From Deltaproteobacteria bacterium (GTDB lineage Bacteria; Desulfobacterota; Binatia; DP-6): DNA of 64,000 bases. The stretch spans positions 1-64,000 of the forward strand of contig VBKF01000094.1 in NCBI GenBank assembly GCA_005888095.1, written 5' to 3'. Positions 8,313 through 15,725 of this stretch are shown here, one piece after another. Below the pieces are notes generated by a model that saw nothing but the letters and a program-made list of their open reading frames with translations, made no database searches and was not told where the DNA came from. A program made the translations under genes and the position numbers. Within the stretch, counting starts at the first letter, position 1. Each line of letters starts with the position of its first letter.

Positions 8313-8825
8313 ATGGCAAGGAACCTCGGTCAGTGCGCAGCCGCTTCGATTGCACTCGCACTGGCCGCGGTGACGTGTTCCGCGCACGCCGACGTCAAGC
8401 CCGAGTACAACGGCATGCGTCTGCACGAGCTGTACGTCGAGAATCTGACCCCGGACCACCGACCGCTCGACGCTACATCGCCGTTGCATGCCGAGCTGGC
8501 GCGGCACTTCAGGACCTTCGAGGCGTGGCGCCGCGACTTCGCAGCGGTGGCCAGCATGCGAGGGGTCGGCTGGGCGATCCTGTACGAGGACCCCGAGACC
8601 GGCCGGCTCAGCAATCACTGGATCACGCTCCACGAGCACGGGCATCCGGCTGGATTCCGTCCGTTGCTGGTGATGGACGTGTGGGAGCACGCCTTCCTGG
8701 TCGACTACAAGCCGACCGAGCGTTCGCGCTACATCGAGGCGTTCTTCGCGAACGTCGACTGGCGGACGGTCGAGGGTCGATTCGCGCGCGGCGAGGCCGA
8801 GGCGACGCGGGCTCGGCCCGCTTGA
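8313..8825 (+). CDS. secreted half-length Fe/Mn superoxide dismutase-like protein
   Basis: 170 aa. A signal peptide (~1-27, ending SAHA) is followed directly by what corresponds to the C-terminal alpha/beta domain of Fe/Mn SODs. RLHELYVENL and ARHFRTFEAWRRDF align with the end of the helical domain. VGWAILYEDPETGRL is next, then PLLVMDVWEHAFLVDYK with the two metal ligands Asp122 and His126, and YIEAFFANVDWRTVEGRF. The N-terminal helical hairpin with the first His ligand is absent, and the second His ligand position reads Met in NGMRLH. With two of four ligands gone, ordinary SOD activity is doubtful. It is followed 3 nt later by the zinc-ribbon gene. Confidence 0.7.
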   Translation: MARNLGQCAAASIALALAAVTCSAHADVKPEYNGMRLHELYVENLTPDHRPLDATSPLHAELARHFRTFEAWRRDFAAVASMRGVGWAILYEDPETGRLSNHWITLHEHGHPAGFRPLLVMDVWEHAFLVDYKPTERSRYIEAFFANVDWRTVEGRFARGEAEATRARPA

Positions 8826-8828
8826 ACC

Positions 8829-9125
8829 ATGAACACTCGTGCCGAGGAGGACATTTACTTTGCGAAGCGCGACCGCGAGCTCATCCGCCGCCTCCACCAG
8901 GGGAGCGAGGAAGAGCAGCGGCGCCGCGTACGTGAACTCTCCCACATGCGCTGCCCCGAGTGTGGGGCGCGTTTGGCACGCGCCGACCACTTCGGTGTCA
9001 TCATCGAGGAGTGCCCCGTCGGTCACGGGATGTGGCTGACCGAGGTGGAGATGCGCACGCTCGCGCGGCGGGAACGGAATTCCTGGATCGGACGCTACTT
9101 CTACCGGCCGAAGCCGGTCGTTTGA
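8829..9125 (+). CDS. TFIIB-type zinc-ribbon protein (zf-TFIIB family)
   Basis: 98 aa, cytoplasmic. The C-terminal part holds CPECGARL and, 20 residues on, CPVGHGMWLTEVE, which is the CPxC...CxxGHGxW pattern of the zf-TFIIB family (PF13453 type). The N-terminal 45 residues are charged and helical (KRDRELIRRLHQGSEEEQRRR). The function of the family is not established. The ATG lies 3 nt after the stop of the SOD-like gene, so the two are probably one transcript. Confidence 0.8.
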   Translation: MNTRAEEDIYFAKRDRELIRRLHQGSEEEQRRRVRELSHMRCPECGARLARADHFGVIIEECPVGHGMWLTEVEMRTLARRERNSWIGRYFYRPKPVV

Positions 9126-9139
9126 ATCCACCTCACAGC

Positions 9140-9170
9140 GGTGCGCCGACGTCGGACGCGCCGGCGCACC
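9140..9170. terminator. bidirectional hairpin between convergent genes
   Basis: GGTGCGCCG (9140-9148) pairs perfectly with CGGCGCACC (9162-9170) around a 13-nt loop. It sits in the 88-bp gap between the zinc-ribbon stop and the stop of the convergent Cys-rich gene, a normal place for a shared terminator. There is no T-run on either side. Confidence 0.45.
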
Positions 9171-9213
9171 GACAGTGTCGAGTATCCTTTGCAGCCTCGG
9201 ATCGCCCGTGCGC

Positions 9214-10368
9214 TCAGAGGTTCGGGCACTTCGCCAGACAGGCCGCAAAGGAGGCGCTGCAGCTCACGATCGTCGGGTTCGCGGTGCAGGCAGTCTTGCA
9301 CGCGTTATACGCGTCCACGGCAGCGGCGTAGCAGGATTGGACGCCGCCACACTGGCTTCCCGCGGCGACCCAGTCGTTCTGGCAAGTCTTGGTGCACTGC
9401 GTGTTCCCGCTGGAAGCGGTGGAGCCCGTGCACTTGGCCTTCTTGGCGACGCAGGCAGCTGCGCAGGTGACTCCCTTTCCGGGAGCGAAGCAGCTGGCGA
9501 AGTCCGCATCGTAGGCGGCCTGGCAGTCGGCGGCCGTCCCGATCTTCTTGCACGTCTTCTGGGCCGCGGCGGCCTGCTTGATACAGGCCGCGGTGGCGGC
9601 ACTGAACGTGGGCGCGGCCGGCGGAACAGTCGTGGTGGTGGTCGAAGACCGTACCTGAGTGGTGGTCGTCGTCGTGGTGGCACGAGGCGAGATGGTGGTA
9701 GTCGTCGGCCGGATCGTGGTCGTGGTGGTGGTAGTGGACCGCGGCGGCCTTGTCGTTGTCGTCGTGGTCGGCCGAGGCGGCAACGTTGTCGTCGTGGTCG
9801 TCGTGGTCGTCGTAGTCGCCGGACGAACGAGGGTCGTGGTCGTGGTGCCGTCTCCCAGATTCGGGCACTTCGCCAAACAAGCTGCAAAAGCGTCGCGGCA
9901 CTTCAGAGCAGCGGCGTTGCAGGCATCCTTACACGTCTTGTAGTCGTCCTTCGCAGCGGTGAGGCAGGCATGATCCCCGCCACATTGTCCACCTGCGGCA
10001 ACCCAGTCGTTCTGGCAGCTCTTTGTGCATGGCTTGACCGTTGTCGAAGTTGCAGAAGCCGTGCACTTCGCGTTCTTGGCCACGCAGGCGGCGGCGCACG
10101 AGACACCCTTTCCCACGGCGAAGCAGTTCGAAAACGCCGTGTGGTACTCGGCCTGACAAGCCGCGACACTCGCGACCATATTGCACATCTTCTGCTGCGC
10201 GGCGGCTTCCTTGATACAGGCGCCGGTCGCAAGACTGTAAGCGGGCGCTGGCGGCGGCAGCGTGGTCGTCGTGGTGACCGCAGATGCCGCTCGCGATCCC
10301 CGACTGGCGAGCACCACGACGCCGATTGCAAGCGCGGCTGCATACGTGAACGTTCTCATTCTCGACAT
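9214..10368 (-). CDS. secreted Cys-rich protein with duplicated domain and Thr-rich linker
   Basis: 384 aa. A signal peptide (~1-30) precedes a short TTTTTLPPP segment, a Cys-rich domain of ~135 residues, a low-complexity Thr/Arg/Pro linker of ~70 residues, and a second copy of the Cys-rich domain. Both copies share AACxK(Q/E)AAAxQKxC, CAAACVAKxAKC, CTKxCQNDWVAAGxQCGG and AFAACLAKCPNL, so the gene arose by internal duplication. About a dozen Cys per copy suggest disulfide bonds. The ATG at 10368 has GGAGGAG 7 nt upstream; an ATG three codons later would also do. I do not recognise the domain. The linker style recurs in two other exported proteins in this window. Confidence 0.8.
   Translation of the reverse strand: MSRMRTFTYAAALAIGVVVLASRGSRAASAVTTTTTLPPPAPAYSLATGACIKEAAAQQKMCNMVASVAACQAEYHTAFSNCFAVGKGVSCAAACVAKNAKCTASATSTTVKPCTKSCQNDWVAAGGQCGGDHACLTAAKDDYKTCKDACNAAALKCRDAFAACLAKCPNLGDGTTTTTLVRPATTTTTTTTTTTLPPRPTTTTTTRPPRSTTTTTTTIRPTTTTISPRATTTTTTTQVRSSTTTTTVPPAAPTFSAATAACIKQAAAAQKTCKKIGTAADCQAAYDADFASCFAPGKGVTCAAACVAKKAKCTGSTASSGNTQCTKTCQNDWVAAGSQCGGVQSCYAAAVDAYNACKTACTANPTIVSCSASFAACLAKCPNL
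9630..9850. repeat. GTC/GTG-rich low-complexity tract encoding the Thr-rich linker
   Basis: About 220 bp are dominated by GTGGTCGTCGTC-like triplets. Read on the minus strand they encode runs of Thr broken by Arg-Pro, Pro-Pro-Arg and Leu-Pro-Pro. The tract joins the two Cys-rich domains and is a likely site of length variation between strains. Confidence 0.7.
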
Positions 10369-11123
10369 CTCTGATCTCCTCCCATGGGAATGCGTGCGTC
10401 GCGGTCCGGCGATTTTCGGGGCACACTCCCGGTCGTCGCGTCCAGTGGGGCTCATGGCAGCGACTCATCCGTCGCGTGGCGGTGCCAAAGGGCGGAAGCA
10501 ATGGCTCCGGTCAGCCGAGAGTGCCCGTACGTGCAAGCCTTCATCCAGCTCATGGACAGCACGAGTACGGCGACACTGAGCCACAGGACGGGTGCGTGGC
10601 GTCTGATCCCGCGTCCCCATGACAAGCGTCGCAAGTGGCCGGCACCGTAGTGCGACGGTAGACAATGGAGAGCAGCGTCCTCATTTAGGGACGCGTCGGC
10701 AGCCCACGCGCGTGCCTCGATCTTCATGAGCTACACAATAAGCTCGTGCGAGGTTCGCTCCCATTCGTCGAACGGAGGAATTTTTGTACTCCTCTTCGGG
10801 GAGAAAGAAGGCGGCTCTCGGCAAAATCCTCAGCGGCGGGAGCAGCGAGCCGCAAGGACTGTGCTTCGTAGGCTCACACGATGGCCGACGACACGGATGA
10901 CCATATGGACTCGGAGAGATCGCTGCGCTTCTCGAGAGGCCCCTGTCGTAGCGCGCAGCCTAGGACGCAAGCATGCTAGCAGAGGTCCACGGCTGGGGCG
11001 ACGCATGTGTCACTGTCGGCCCATTCCGAGGCGACCCGCCGTGCGGGGATTCGACCCTCGGCCTGGAACGACTATTGCTCCCGTCCGGCCCGGATGCGCT
11101 CCGACGACGGCCAGGACTCCGGC
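10369..11123. other. 755-bp intergenic region without a convincing gene
   Basis: The stretch lies between the leftward Cys-rich gene and the rightward histidine kinase. Its base composition is less biased than the flanks, and short open frames in it lack codon bias. One minus-strand frame (10727-10452, 91 codons) contains a single hydrophobic segment but no ribosome binding site. A small GAGGA/TCCTC hairpin with a T-rich loop lies at about 10776-10795. I see no RNA gene. Confidence 0.4.
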
Positions 11124-12230
11124 ATGACCTGCACGACTTCCGACCTCCAGCCGAAGGTCGCGCGGTGCCGGCTCATTCTCTCCCTGATCGCGATCGTCGC
11201 CGTGTACGTCGATCCGACCGAACCCACGGGGGTGCCGTGGTTACACCTGACCGGCGGCAAGTTCGCGATCGACCCCTACGCGCTGGCCGTCCTTTCGCTG
11301 CATCTCGCGTACAGCTCGTGCGTGTGCTGGGTGATCGCGCGCCACGCGCTGCCGCCGCGGCGCCTCGCTACGCTCACGGCGTGGATTGACGTCGTTCTCG
11401 GCGCCGTCGTCGTCATATTCACCGAAGGCACGAGCAGCCCCTTCTGGGCCTTCTTCGTGTTCGCGGTCGTTGCTGCCGGGGCGGAGGGCGGATTCCGCCG
11501 GAGCATGCTGGTCACGACGGTGAGCGTCGGAATCTACATGAGCCTCATCCTCGTCGCCTGGCACGGGGAAACGAACGTCTACATCGTCCGGCCGGTGTAC
11601 CTCGCCGTCGTGGGATACCTGACCGCCTACCTGGCGCAGGAGCGGCTCCACCTGGAGACGCAGGTCCACCAGCTCGAGACCGCGAAGGAGCGAAACCGAA
11701 TCGCACGCGCCCTCCACGACGGCTGTGTGCAGACGCTCGGCGGCATCAACCTGACGCTGGAGACCTTTCAGCGGCTCATTTGCTCAGGCCGCGCCGAGGA
11801 GGCGCTCTCCGGTCTCGCGCAGCTTCAGACCAGCATCAACCACGAGCACGACGAGCTGCGCGCGTACATCCGCGACCTCGCCGACGTCGAACCCGGCCAG
11901 CCCGCTCGTGGGCACAGCGCCGACACGCGATTCGTCGTGAGCGCGGACTTCGCGGGATCTGGCGCCCTCGTGGACCAAGTCCTTCAGCTCGTGCGCGAGG
12001 CCGTCACGAACATCAGGCGGCACGCCCGAGCAGGCTCGGCCGTGGTCTCCATCGGCGCGGCCGATTCGCACGTCCTCATCACGGTCGGCGACGACGGAGT
12101 CGGCTTCTCGGATCCAGCACAGGTCCCCTGGTCGATCGCCGCGCGCGTTGCGGATGCCGGCGGTACGATCCGCGTCATCCACGACGACATGCCCGGCGCT
12201 CACCTGACGGTCGCACTCCCGGAGGCATGA
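11124..12230 (+). CDS. membrane sensor histidine kinase, NarL/DesK type (HisKA_3)
   Basis: 368 aa from the ATG at 11124 (AGGA 8 nt upstream); ATGs at 11094 and 11007 are possible but add residues unlike the family. About five hydrophobic segments form an N-terminal membrane domain. The HisKA_3 dimerisation helix is ERNRIARALHDGCVQTLGG with the phospho-accepting His. The ATPase domain has an N-box LVREAVTNIRRHARA and a G-box VGDDGVGFSDP. No extracellular sensor domain is present, so the signal is probably sensed in or at the membrane. The stop overlaps the start of the response regulator gene. Confidence 0.88.
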   Translation: MTCTTSDLQPKVARCRLILSLIAIVAVYVDPTEPTGVPWLHLTGGKFAIDPYALAVLSLHLAYSSCVCWVIARHALPPRRLATLTAWIDVVLGAVVVIFTEGTSSPFWAFFVFAVVAAGAEGGFRRSMLVTTVSVGIYMSLILVAWHGETNVYIVRPVYLAVVGYLTAYLAQERLHLETQVHQLETAKERNRIARALHDGCVQTLGGINLTLETFQRLICSGRAEEALSGLAQLQTSINHEHDELRAYIRDLADVEPGQPARGHSADTRFVVSADFAGSGALVDQVLQLVREAVTNIRRHARAGSAVVSIGAADSHVLITVGDDGVGFSDPAQVPWSIAARVADAGGTIRVIHDDMPGAHLTVALPEA

Positions 12231-12874
12231 TGCCGGCTCCTGCGAAGCCCCTCCGCGTTGCGATCGCGGACGACCACGCTCTCTTTCGCCAGGGGCTCCG
12301 GTCGTTGCTCGGCATGACGGACGACGTGTCCGTCGTCGCGGAGACCGATTGCGCCGAGGGGATACAACCGATGGTGGCCGCAACGCCGTGCGACATCCTG
12401 CTGCTCGACCTCCAGATGGAGCGCAGCTCGCTCATCGACATCGCGGCCGTGAGTCCACGAACCGACGTCATCATTGTCACCGCGACCGAGGGGACGGAGA
12501 ACGCGCTCGCTGCCATCCGCGCCGGAGCGAAGGGGATCGTCTTCAAGCGCTTCGCCGTCGAGACGCTGATGGATGCCATTCGCACGGTGTCGAGCGGCCA
12601 GGTGTTCATGCCCGCCGCACTCCAGACACGCCTGGTCGGCGAGCTGCGCGAGCCGTCGCACGAGCCGCTCACCCCGCGCGAGCGCGAGATCGTGCGTCAC
12701 GTGGCCGCGGGCCTGCGCAACTCCGAGATCGCCGCGAAGTTGTTCATCAGCGAGGACACGGTCAAGACGCACCTGGGCAACGTCTTCAAGAAGGTCGGCG
12801 TGCGCGACCGCGTCCAACTCACACGCTACGCGCTTCGCTTGGGCATGGTCGGGGTTCACGACCTCGCCTCGTAG
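12230..12874 (+). CDS. NarL/FixJ-family response regulator
   Basis: 214 aa. The receiver domain has the acidic pair IADDHALFRQGL, the phosphorylated Asp in ILLLDLQM, the T/S position in IIVTAT, and the Lys of IVFKRF. The C-terminal LuxR-type HTH is LTPREREIVRHVAAGLRNSEIAAKL...TVKTHLGNVFKKVGV. Two tandem ATGs at 12227 and 12230 follow a GGAGG at 12221-12225. The second has the better 4-nt spacing, and both overlap the kinase stop, so translation is coupled. Together they form a two-component system of unknown target, with no obvious regulon member adjacent. Confidence 0.92.
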   Translation: MPAPAKPLRVAIADDHALFRQGLRSLLGMTDDVSVVAETDCAEGIQPMVAATPCDILLLDLQMERSSLIDIAAVSPRTDVIIVTATEGTENALAAIRAGAKGIVFKRFAVETLMDAIRTVSSGQVFMPAALQTRLVGELREPSHEPLTPREREIVRHVAAGLRNSEIAAKLFISEDTVKTHLGNVFKKVGVRDRVQLTRYALRLGMVGVHDLAS

Positions 12875-12898
12875 ATCCCTAACGCCCTCCAGGTAATC

Positions 12899-12927
12899 TC
12901 CCTCGCAAGAGGGATACGAAATCCCTC
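12899..12927. repeat. three-part inverted repeat after the response regulator
   Basis: TCCCTC (12899-12904), GAGGGAT (12909-12915) and ATCCCTC (12921-12927) can form either a first hairpin (first with second) or a second, 7-bp perfect hairpin (second with third), but not both. It lies 25 nt after the regulator stop and about 45 nt before the next gene. It could be a terminator or a regulator binding site. Confidence 0.4.
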
Positions 12928-12973
12928 TGCCCACCGATTGCTGGCGTGCACGCCCGCGCGTAGGGTGGCGTAG

Positions 12974-13222
12974 GTGATCGCCTTCTCCGTCAAGATCAAC
13001 GGCCGCGAGGTGCGTCCTTCGGACTTGAGAACCGAGGTCGAGAAGGCGCTCATGGATAACGCGATCAAGGTCATGCAGGAGGCGGGTCGCTTTCGCTGCC
13101 CCGCGCACCGTCAGACCGCGCTCAGGATCACGGCGACCGGTCTGTCCCTCACGCAGCTCGGTTTCTCCGTCGACGGCTGCTGCCGGATCCTCAAGGACGT
13201 CCTCGAGGAGAGCCTACAGTAG
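12974..13222 (+). CDS. hypothetical 82-aa protein
   Basis: Starts at GTG (GTGATCGCC). The protein has no signal peptide or membrane segment. The N-terminal half (KINGREVRPSDLRTEVEKALMDNAIKVMQEA) looks helical. The second half has three Cys (FRCPAHR and DGCCRIL) with nearby His and could bind a metal. Codon use is strongly GC3-biased, which supports real coding. I do not recognise a family. It has its own gap upstream, so it is probably transcribed alone, possibly under control of the preceding two-component system. Confidence 0.55.
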   Translation: MIAFSVKINGREVRPSDLRTEVEKALMDNAIKVMQEAGRFRCPAHRQTALRITATGLSLTQLGFSVDGCCRILKDVLEESLQ

Positions 13223-13307
13223 TGATGCGGTCCGGCTCGTCCCGCGCGTAGTCGGAAGGTCAGCTACCGGGCGTCGGTCCGCCTGGAAGCGATCCGGCGG
13301 GCAGAGG

Positions 13308-13332
13308 CCCCCACCCCGCTCGGGGGTGGGGG
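13308..13332. terminator. strong GC hairpin between convergent genes
   Basis: CCCCCACCCC (13308-13317) pairs perfectly with GGGGTGGGGG (13323-13332) around the loop GCTCG. It stands between the 82-aa gene and the convergent Hsp20 remnant/leuB. There is no U-tract, so it may act as a bidirectional terminator only with Rho or as an RNA 3' end. Confidence 0.5.
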
Positions 13333-13347
13333 AGCGTTTCCCGGGCT

Positions 13348-13440
13348 TCAGGAAGCGGTTATCTGAATCCGCTTCGAACGCTCGCGTGCCTTGGCCGTCT
13401 TCGGCAGCCGCACGGTGAGCAGCCCGTCTTGAACTGGGAC
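13348..13440 (-). pseudogene. C-terminal remnant of an Hsp20-family small heat shock protein
   Basis: In one minus-strand frame the last ~28 codons read VQDGLLTVRLPKTAKARERS followed by KRIQITAS and a stop. This matches the final beta strand and C-terminal tail of alpha-crystallin-type small heat shock proteins (xDGVLTVxLPK...RxIxI). Upstream of VQDG the similarity ends abruptly and the leuB stop follows within ~40 bp. No start or ribosome site belongs to the fragment. It looks like the 3' stub left by a deletion or recombination. Confidence 0.6.
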
Positions 13441-13478
13441 GCCCTTGACAGGGTACTGGACCGACCTAAATCGGGTTT

Positions 13479-14588
13479 CTAGCTTCCGAGGTACTGGCAG
13501 ACCAGGTGTCCCATCGCGCGGCACCCGATCGACGTCCCGCCGCCCGCCAGGTCCGCGGTCCGGTGCCCCGCGGCGATCACCTCGCCGACGGCCCGCTCGA
13601 TGGCACCGGCCGCCGCCGGGCAGGCGAGCGAGTAGCGGCAGAGCATCGCCGCCGACAGGATCGCGGCGAGGGGGTTGGCCTTGTCCTGGCCGGCGATGTC
13701 GGGGGCCGAGCCGTGGATCGGCTCGTAGAGGCCCCGGCACCGGGCGCCCGGGACGGGCGACCCCGCGAGCGAGGCCGAGGGCAGCATGCCCATCGAGCCC
13801 GCGAGCATCGCGGCCTCGTCGGTCAGGATGTCGCCGAAGAGGTTCTCGGTGGCGATCACGTCGAAGTCGCGCGGCCGGCGGAGGAGGTGCATGGCCATGG
13901 CGTCGACCAGCACGTCCTCGTGCTTCACGTCGGGGTAGTCGCGCGCGACCTCGTGGGCGAGCTCCCGCCACAGCCGCGACGACGCCAGGATGTTGGCCTT
14001 GTCGACCGAGGCAAGCCGCCGCCGCCGCTGGCGCGCGAGTGCGAAGGCGGCGTGGAGGAGGCGCGCGATCTCTTCCTCCGTGTAGACGAGCGTGTCCACC
14101 GCCTCGCGGCCGGCGGGCGTCGTCCGGCGCTCGCTCGGCTTTCCGAAGTAGATGCCCCCCGTAAGTTCCCGAACGACGACCAGGTCGACGCCGTCGAGGA
14201 CCTCAGGCCGGAGCGGCGACGCCGGGACGAGCTCCGGCCAGGCGCGGACGGGGCGGAGGTTCGCGTAGAGGCCGAGCCCGTGGCGGAGCCCGAGGAGCGC
14301 CTGCTCGGGTCGCACCGCCGCGGCGGGGTCGTCCCACTTGGGACCGCCGACGGCGCCGAGGAGGACAGCGTCGGCCGCGCGGGCCCGCTCGAGCTCGGCG
14401 GGCGGCAGCGGTACGCCGCAGGCGTCGATGGCGGCCCCGCCGATCAGCCCGCTCGTGAAGGTCAGCTCGAGACCGTGGCGCGGCGCCACGATCTCGAGGA
14501 CGGTGACGGCCTCGGCCGTGACTTCGGGGCCGATCCCGTCGCCGGGGAAGAGAGCGATGCCGGCACGGCCCCCGCCGGGGGCAGTCAT
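13479..14588 (-). CDS. leuB: 3-isopropylmalate dehydrogenase
   Basis: 369 aa. Oxidises and decarboxylates (2R,3S)-3-isopropylmalate with NAD in leucine synthesis. Motifs seen: LFPGDGIGPEVT at the N-terminus, RELTGGIYFGKP, VDKANILASSRLW, VLVDAMAMHLLRRP, and ATENLFGDILTDEAAML with the metal-binding Asp residues. The start at ATG 14588 (MTAPGGG) fits family length. A GTG at 14636 with a GGAG site would add 16 residues of no known similarity and cannot be excluded. leuB is separated by over 20 kb from leuA-leuC-leuD. Confidence 0.95.
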   Translation of the reverse strand: MTAPGGGRAGIALFPGDGIGPEVTAEAVTVLEIVAPRHGLELTFTSGLIGGAAIDACGVPLPPAELERARAADAVLLGAVGGPKWDDPAAAVRPEQALLGLRHGLGLYANLRPVRAWPELVPASPLRPEVLDGVDLVVVRELTGGIYFGKPSERRTTPAGREAVDTLVYTEEEIARLLHAAFALARQRRRRLASVDKANILASSRLWRELAHEVARDYPDVKHEDVLVDAMAMHLLRRPRDFDVIATENLFGDILTDEAAMLAGSMGMLPSASLAGSPVPGARCRGLYEPIHGSAPDIAGQDKANPLAAILSAAMLCRYSLACPAAAGAIERAVGEVIAAGHRTADLAGGGTSIGCRAMGHLVCQYLGS

Positions 14589-14704
14589 CGTCGGAGGATA
14601 CGTCGAATGGCATGCCGGGGCGAGACTGTCGTCCACGACCGTCTCCGCGGCCGCCGACGCTCCCGGGCTGCTTGGCGACGTTGTTGATAGGCCCTGCGGG
14701 GAGC

Positions 14705-14733
14705 GGGACGGGGGAGGTGCTCTCCCCCGTCCC
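14705..14733. terminator. 12-bp perfect hairpin downstream of the small secreted-protein gene
   Basis: GGGACGGGGGAG (14705-14716) and CTCCCCCGTCCC (14722-14733) pair without mismatch around the loop GTGCT. It begins 8 bp beyond the stop of the secreted-protein gene and so probably ends that transcript before leuB. No U-tract follows. Confidence 0.55.
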
Positions 14734-14741
14734 TTGCCCTG

Positions 14742-15341
14742 TCACTGGGCCGCGCCAATCCCCACAGCCCCGTTCACCGCCGCCGAGGTCACGCCCGAGC
14801 CCGCGCACTGCGACGGGTCGGCCTGGAAGCTCACCGCGCCTTGGAGCTGGTCCCCCGCGTAGCGCGTGGTGGTGACGGTCACGGTGGTTGGCTGACCCGG
14901 CTGGGGGTTGACCACTGGCAGGGTCACACCGGCCACGACATTGCCGGCCAAGTTCACGGCGCCGGTGACCGCCTGCGTGGTAAAGCTGACGACGGTCACC
15001 GTACCGTCGACCCACGACGCGATGGCGATCCCCGAGCCGTTGCTGCTCGCACACGAGCCACTGCCCGTCGCCGCCGGCTCCTGCGCCTGCAGCCCGTTGA
15101 CGACGATCACCTGTCCGATGGTAGCCGTGCCGTCCGTCGGGGCGTTGGGAACGTTCGACTGGCAGCTGCTGAGCGCGCCGCTGAAGGTGAACGTGAAGGT
15201 ACCATCCGTGTTGCTGAGTCCCGGGTTGATGTTCGCCGTGCCGCTCAGCTGACAGAACCCCCCGGACTGCGCCGCCGCCGGACGACCGCTGCTCAGCAGA
15301 AGTCCGGCGACAGCTACCGCTGCGAAACGTACCTTGCTCAC
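14742..15341 (-). CDS. small secreted protein of unknown function
   Basis: 199 aa. A clear signal peptide (MSKVRFAAVAVAGLLLSSG..AAAQS) is followed by a Ser/Thr/Gly/Val-rich beta-type domain. The mature part has five Cys in all (FCQL, SSCQS, GSCASS, PSQCAG) and repeated short TVTVVSF-like strands, suggesting a disulfide-stabilised beta sandwich on the cell surface or in the medium. AAGGAGGG lies 8 nt before the ATG. The gene has its own promoter candidate and hairpin terminator. I do not recognise a family. Confidence 0.78.
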   Translation of the reverse strand: MSKVRFAAVAVAGLLLSSGRPAAAQSGGFCQLSGTANINPGLSNTDGTFTFTFSGALSSCQSNVPNAPTDGTATIGQVIVVNGLQAQEPAATGSGSCASSNGSGIAIASWVDGTVTVVSFTTQAVTGAVNLAGNVVAGVTLPVVNPQPGQPTTVTVTTTRYAGDQLQGAVSFQADPSQCAGSGVTSAAVNGAVGIGAAQ

Positions 15342-15481
15342 CGTAGTTCCCTCCTTTCACTCTGCCCTCGCGGGGTTCCCCTGTGGCGCGGGACGAGCTC
15401 ACGGACTCGCTACGGGACCACCGGGCGGGGCCCGGGCCACCGCCTGGCGCGCTCCGGACGCACGGGACATCAGAAGCGCGC

Positions 15482-15511
15482 AAACTAGGTAGCGGAGTGG
15501 CTGTGTGTCAA
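15482..15511 (-). promoter_or_regulatory. sigma70-type promoter for the small secreted-protein gene
   Basis: On the minus strand a perfect TTGACA (15511-15506) is followed after 18 bp by TAGTTT (15487-15482). It would give a ~135-nt 5' UTR ahead of the ATG at 15341. The -35 is exact and the -10 is weak, which is typical of the other promoters I can see in this window. Confidence 0.45.
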
Positions 15512-15725
15512 TAACGCCTCACCGCCGACCAATACCAGGGTCGGGGGCACGATTTACCACGCTCAACGGCACGATTCGCTCCCCAGTGCACGTCCGCACC
15601 GCCGCTGGTGGGTGCACGTTTGCTACCGCGGCCCGACCGTCGGCAGAGGGCCGCGCGCCGGTGATGACCTCCGCAACGGTGCGTGGTAGCGTCACTGCAC
15701 TCTGGTCGTTGGGGAGGGGCCACCC
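15512..15725. other. upstream region of the ebo-type cluster, right-hand arm
   Basis: About 210 bp between the divergent secreted-protein promoter and the quinoprotein-like gene. No gene or convincing promoter consensus is visible. It must carry the promoter of the propeller-eboC-TIM-barrel arm. The GGGAGGGG just before 15726 is the ribosome binding site. Confidence 0.35.

Noticed and set aside
10452-10727. A 91-codon minus-strand frame with one hydrophobic segment
   Set aside because: No ribosome binding site, no codon bias and no recognisable motif; lies in non-coding sequence.
11040-11085. tRNA T-arm-like GGGGATTCGACCC sequence upstream of the histidine kinase
   Set aside because: The loop is out of register for a T-loop, and no acceptor, D or anticodon arm can be built around it.
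13446-13473. TTGACA with TAAATC 16 bp later on the plus strand
   Set aside because: It would transcribe antisense into leuB and has no gene to serve; probably chance within the Hsp20 remnant.
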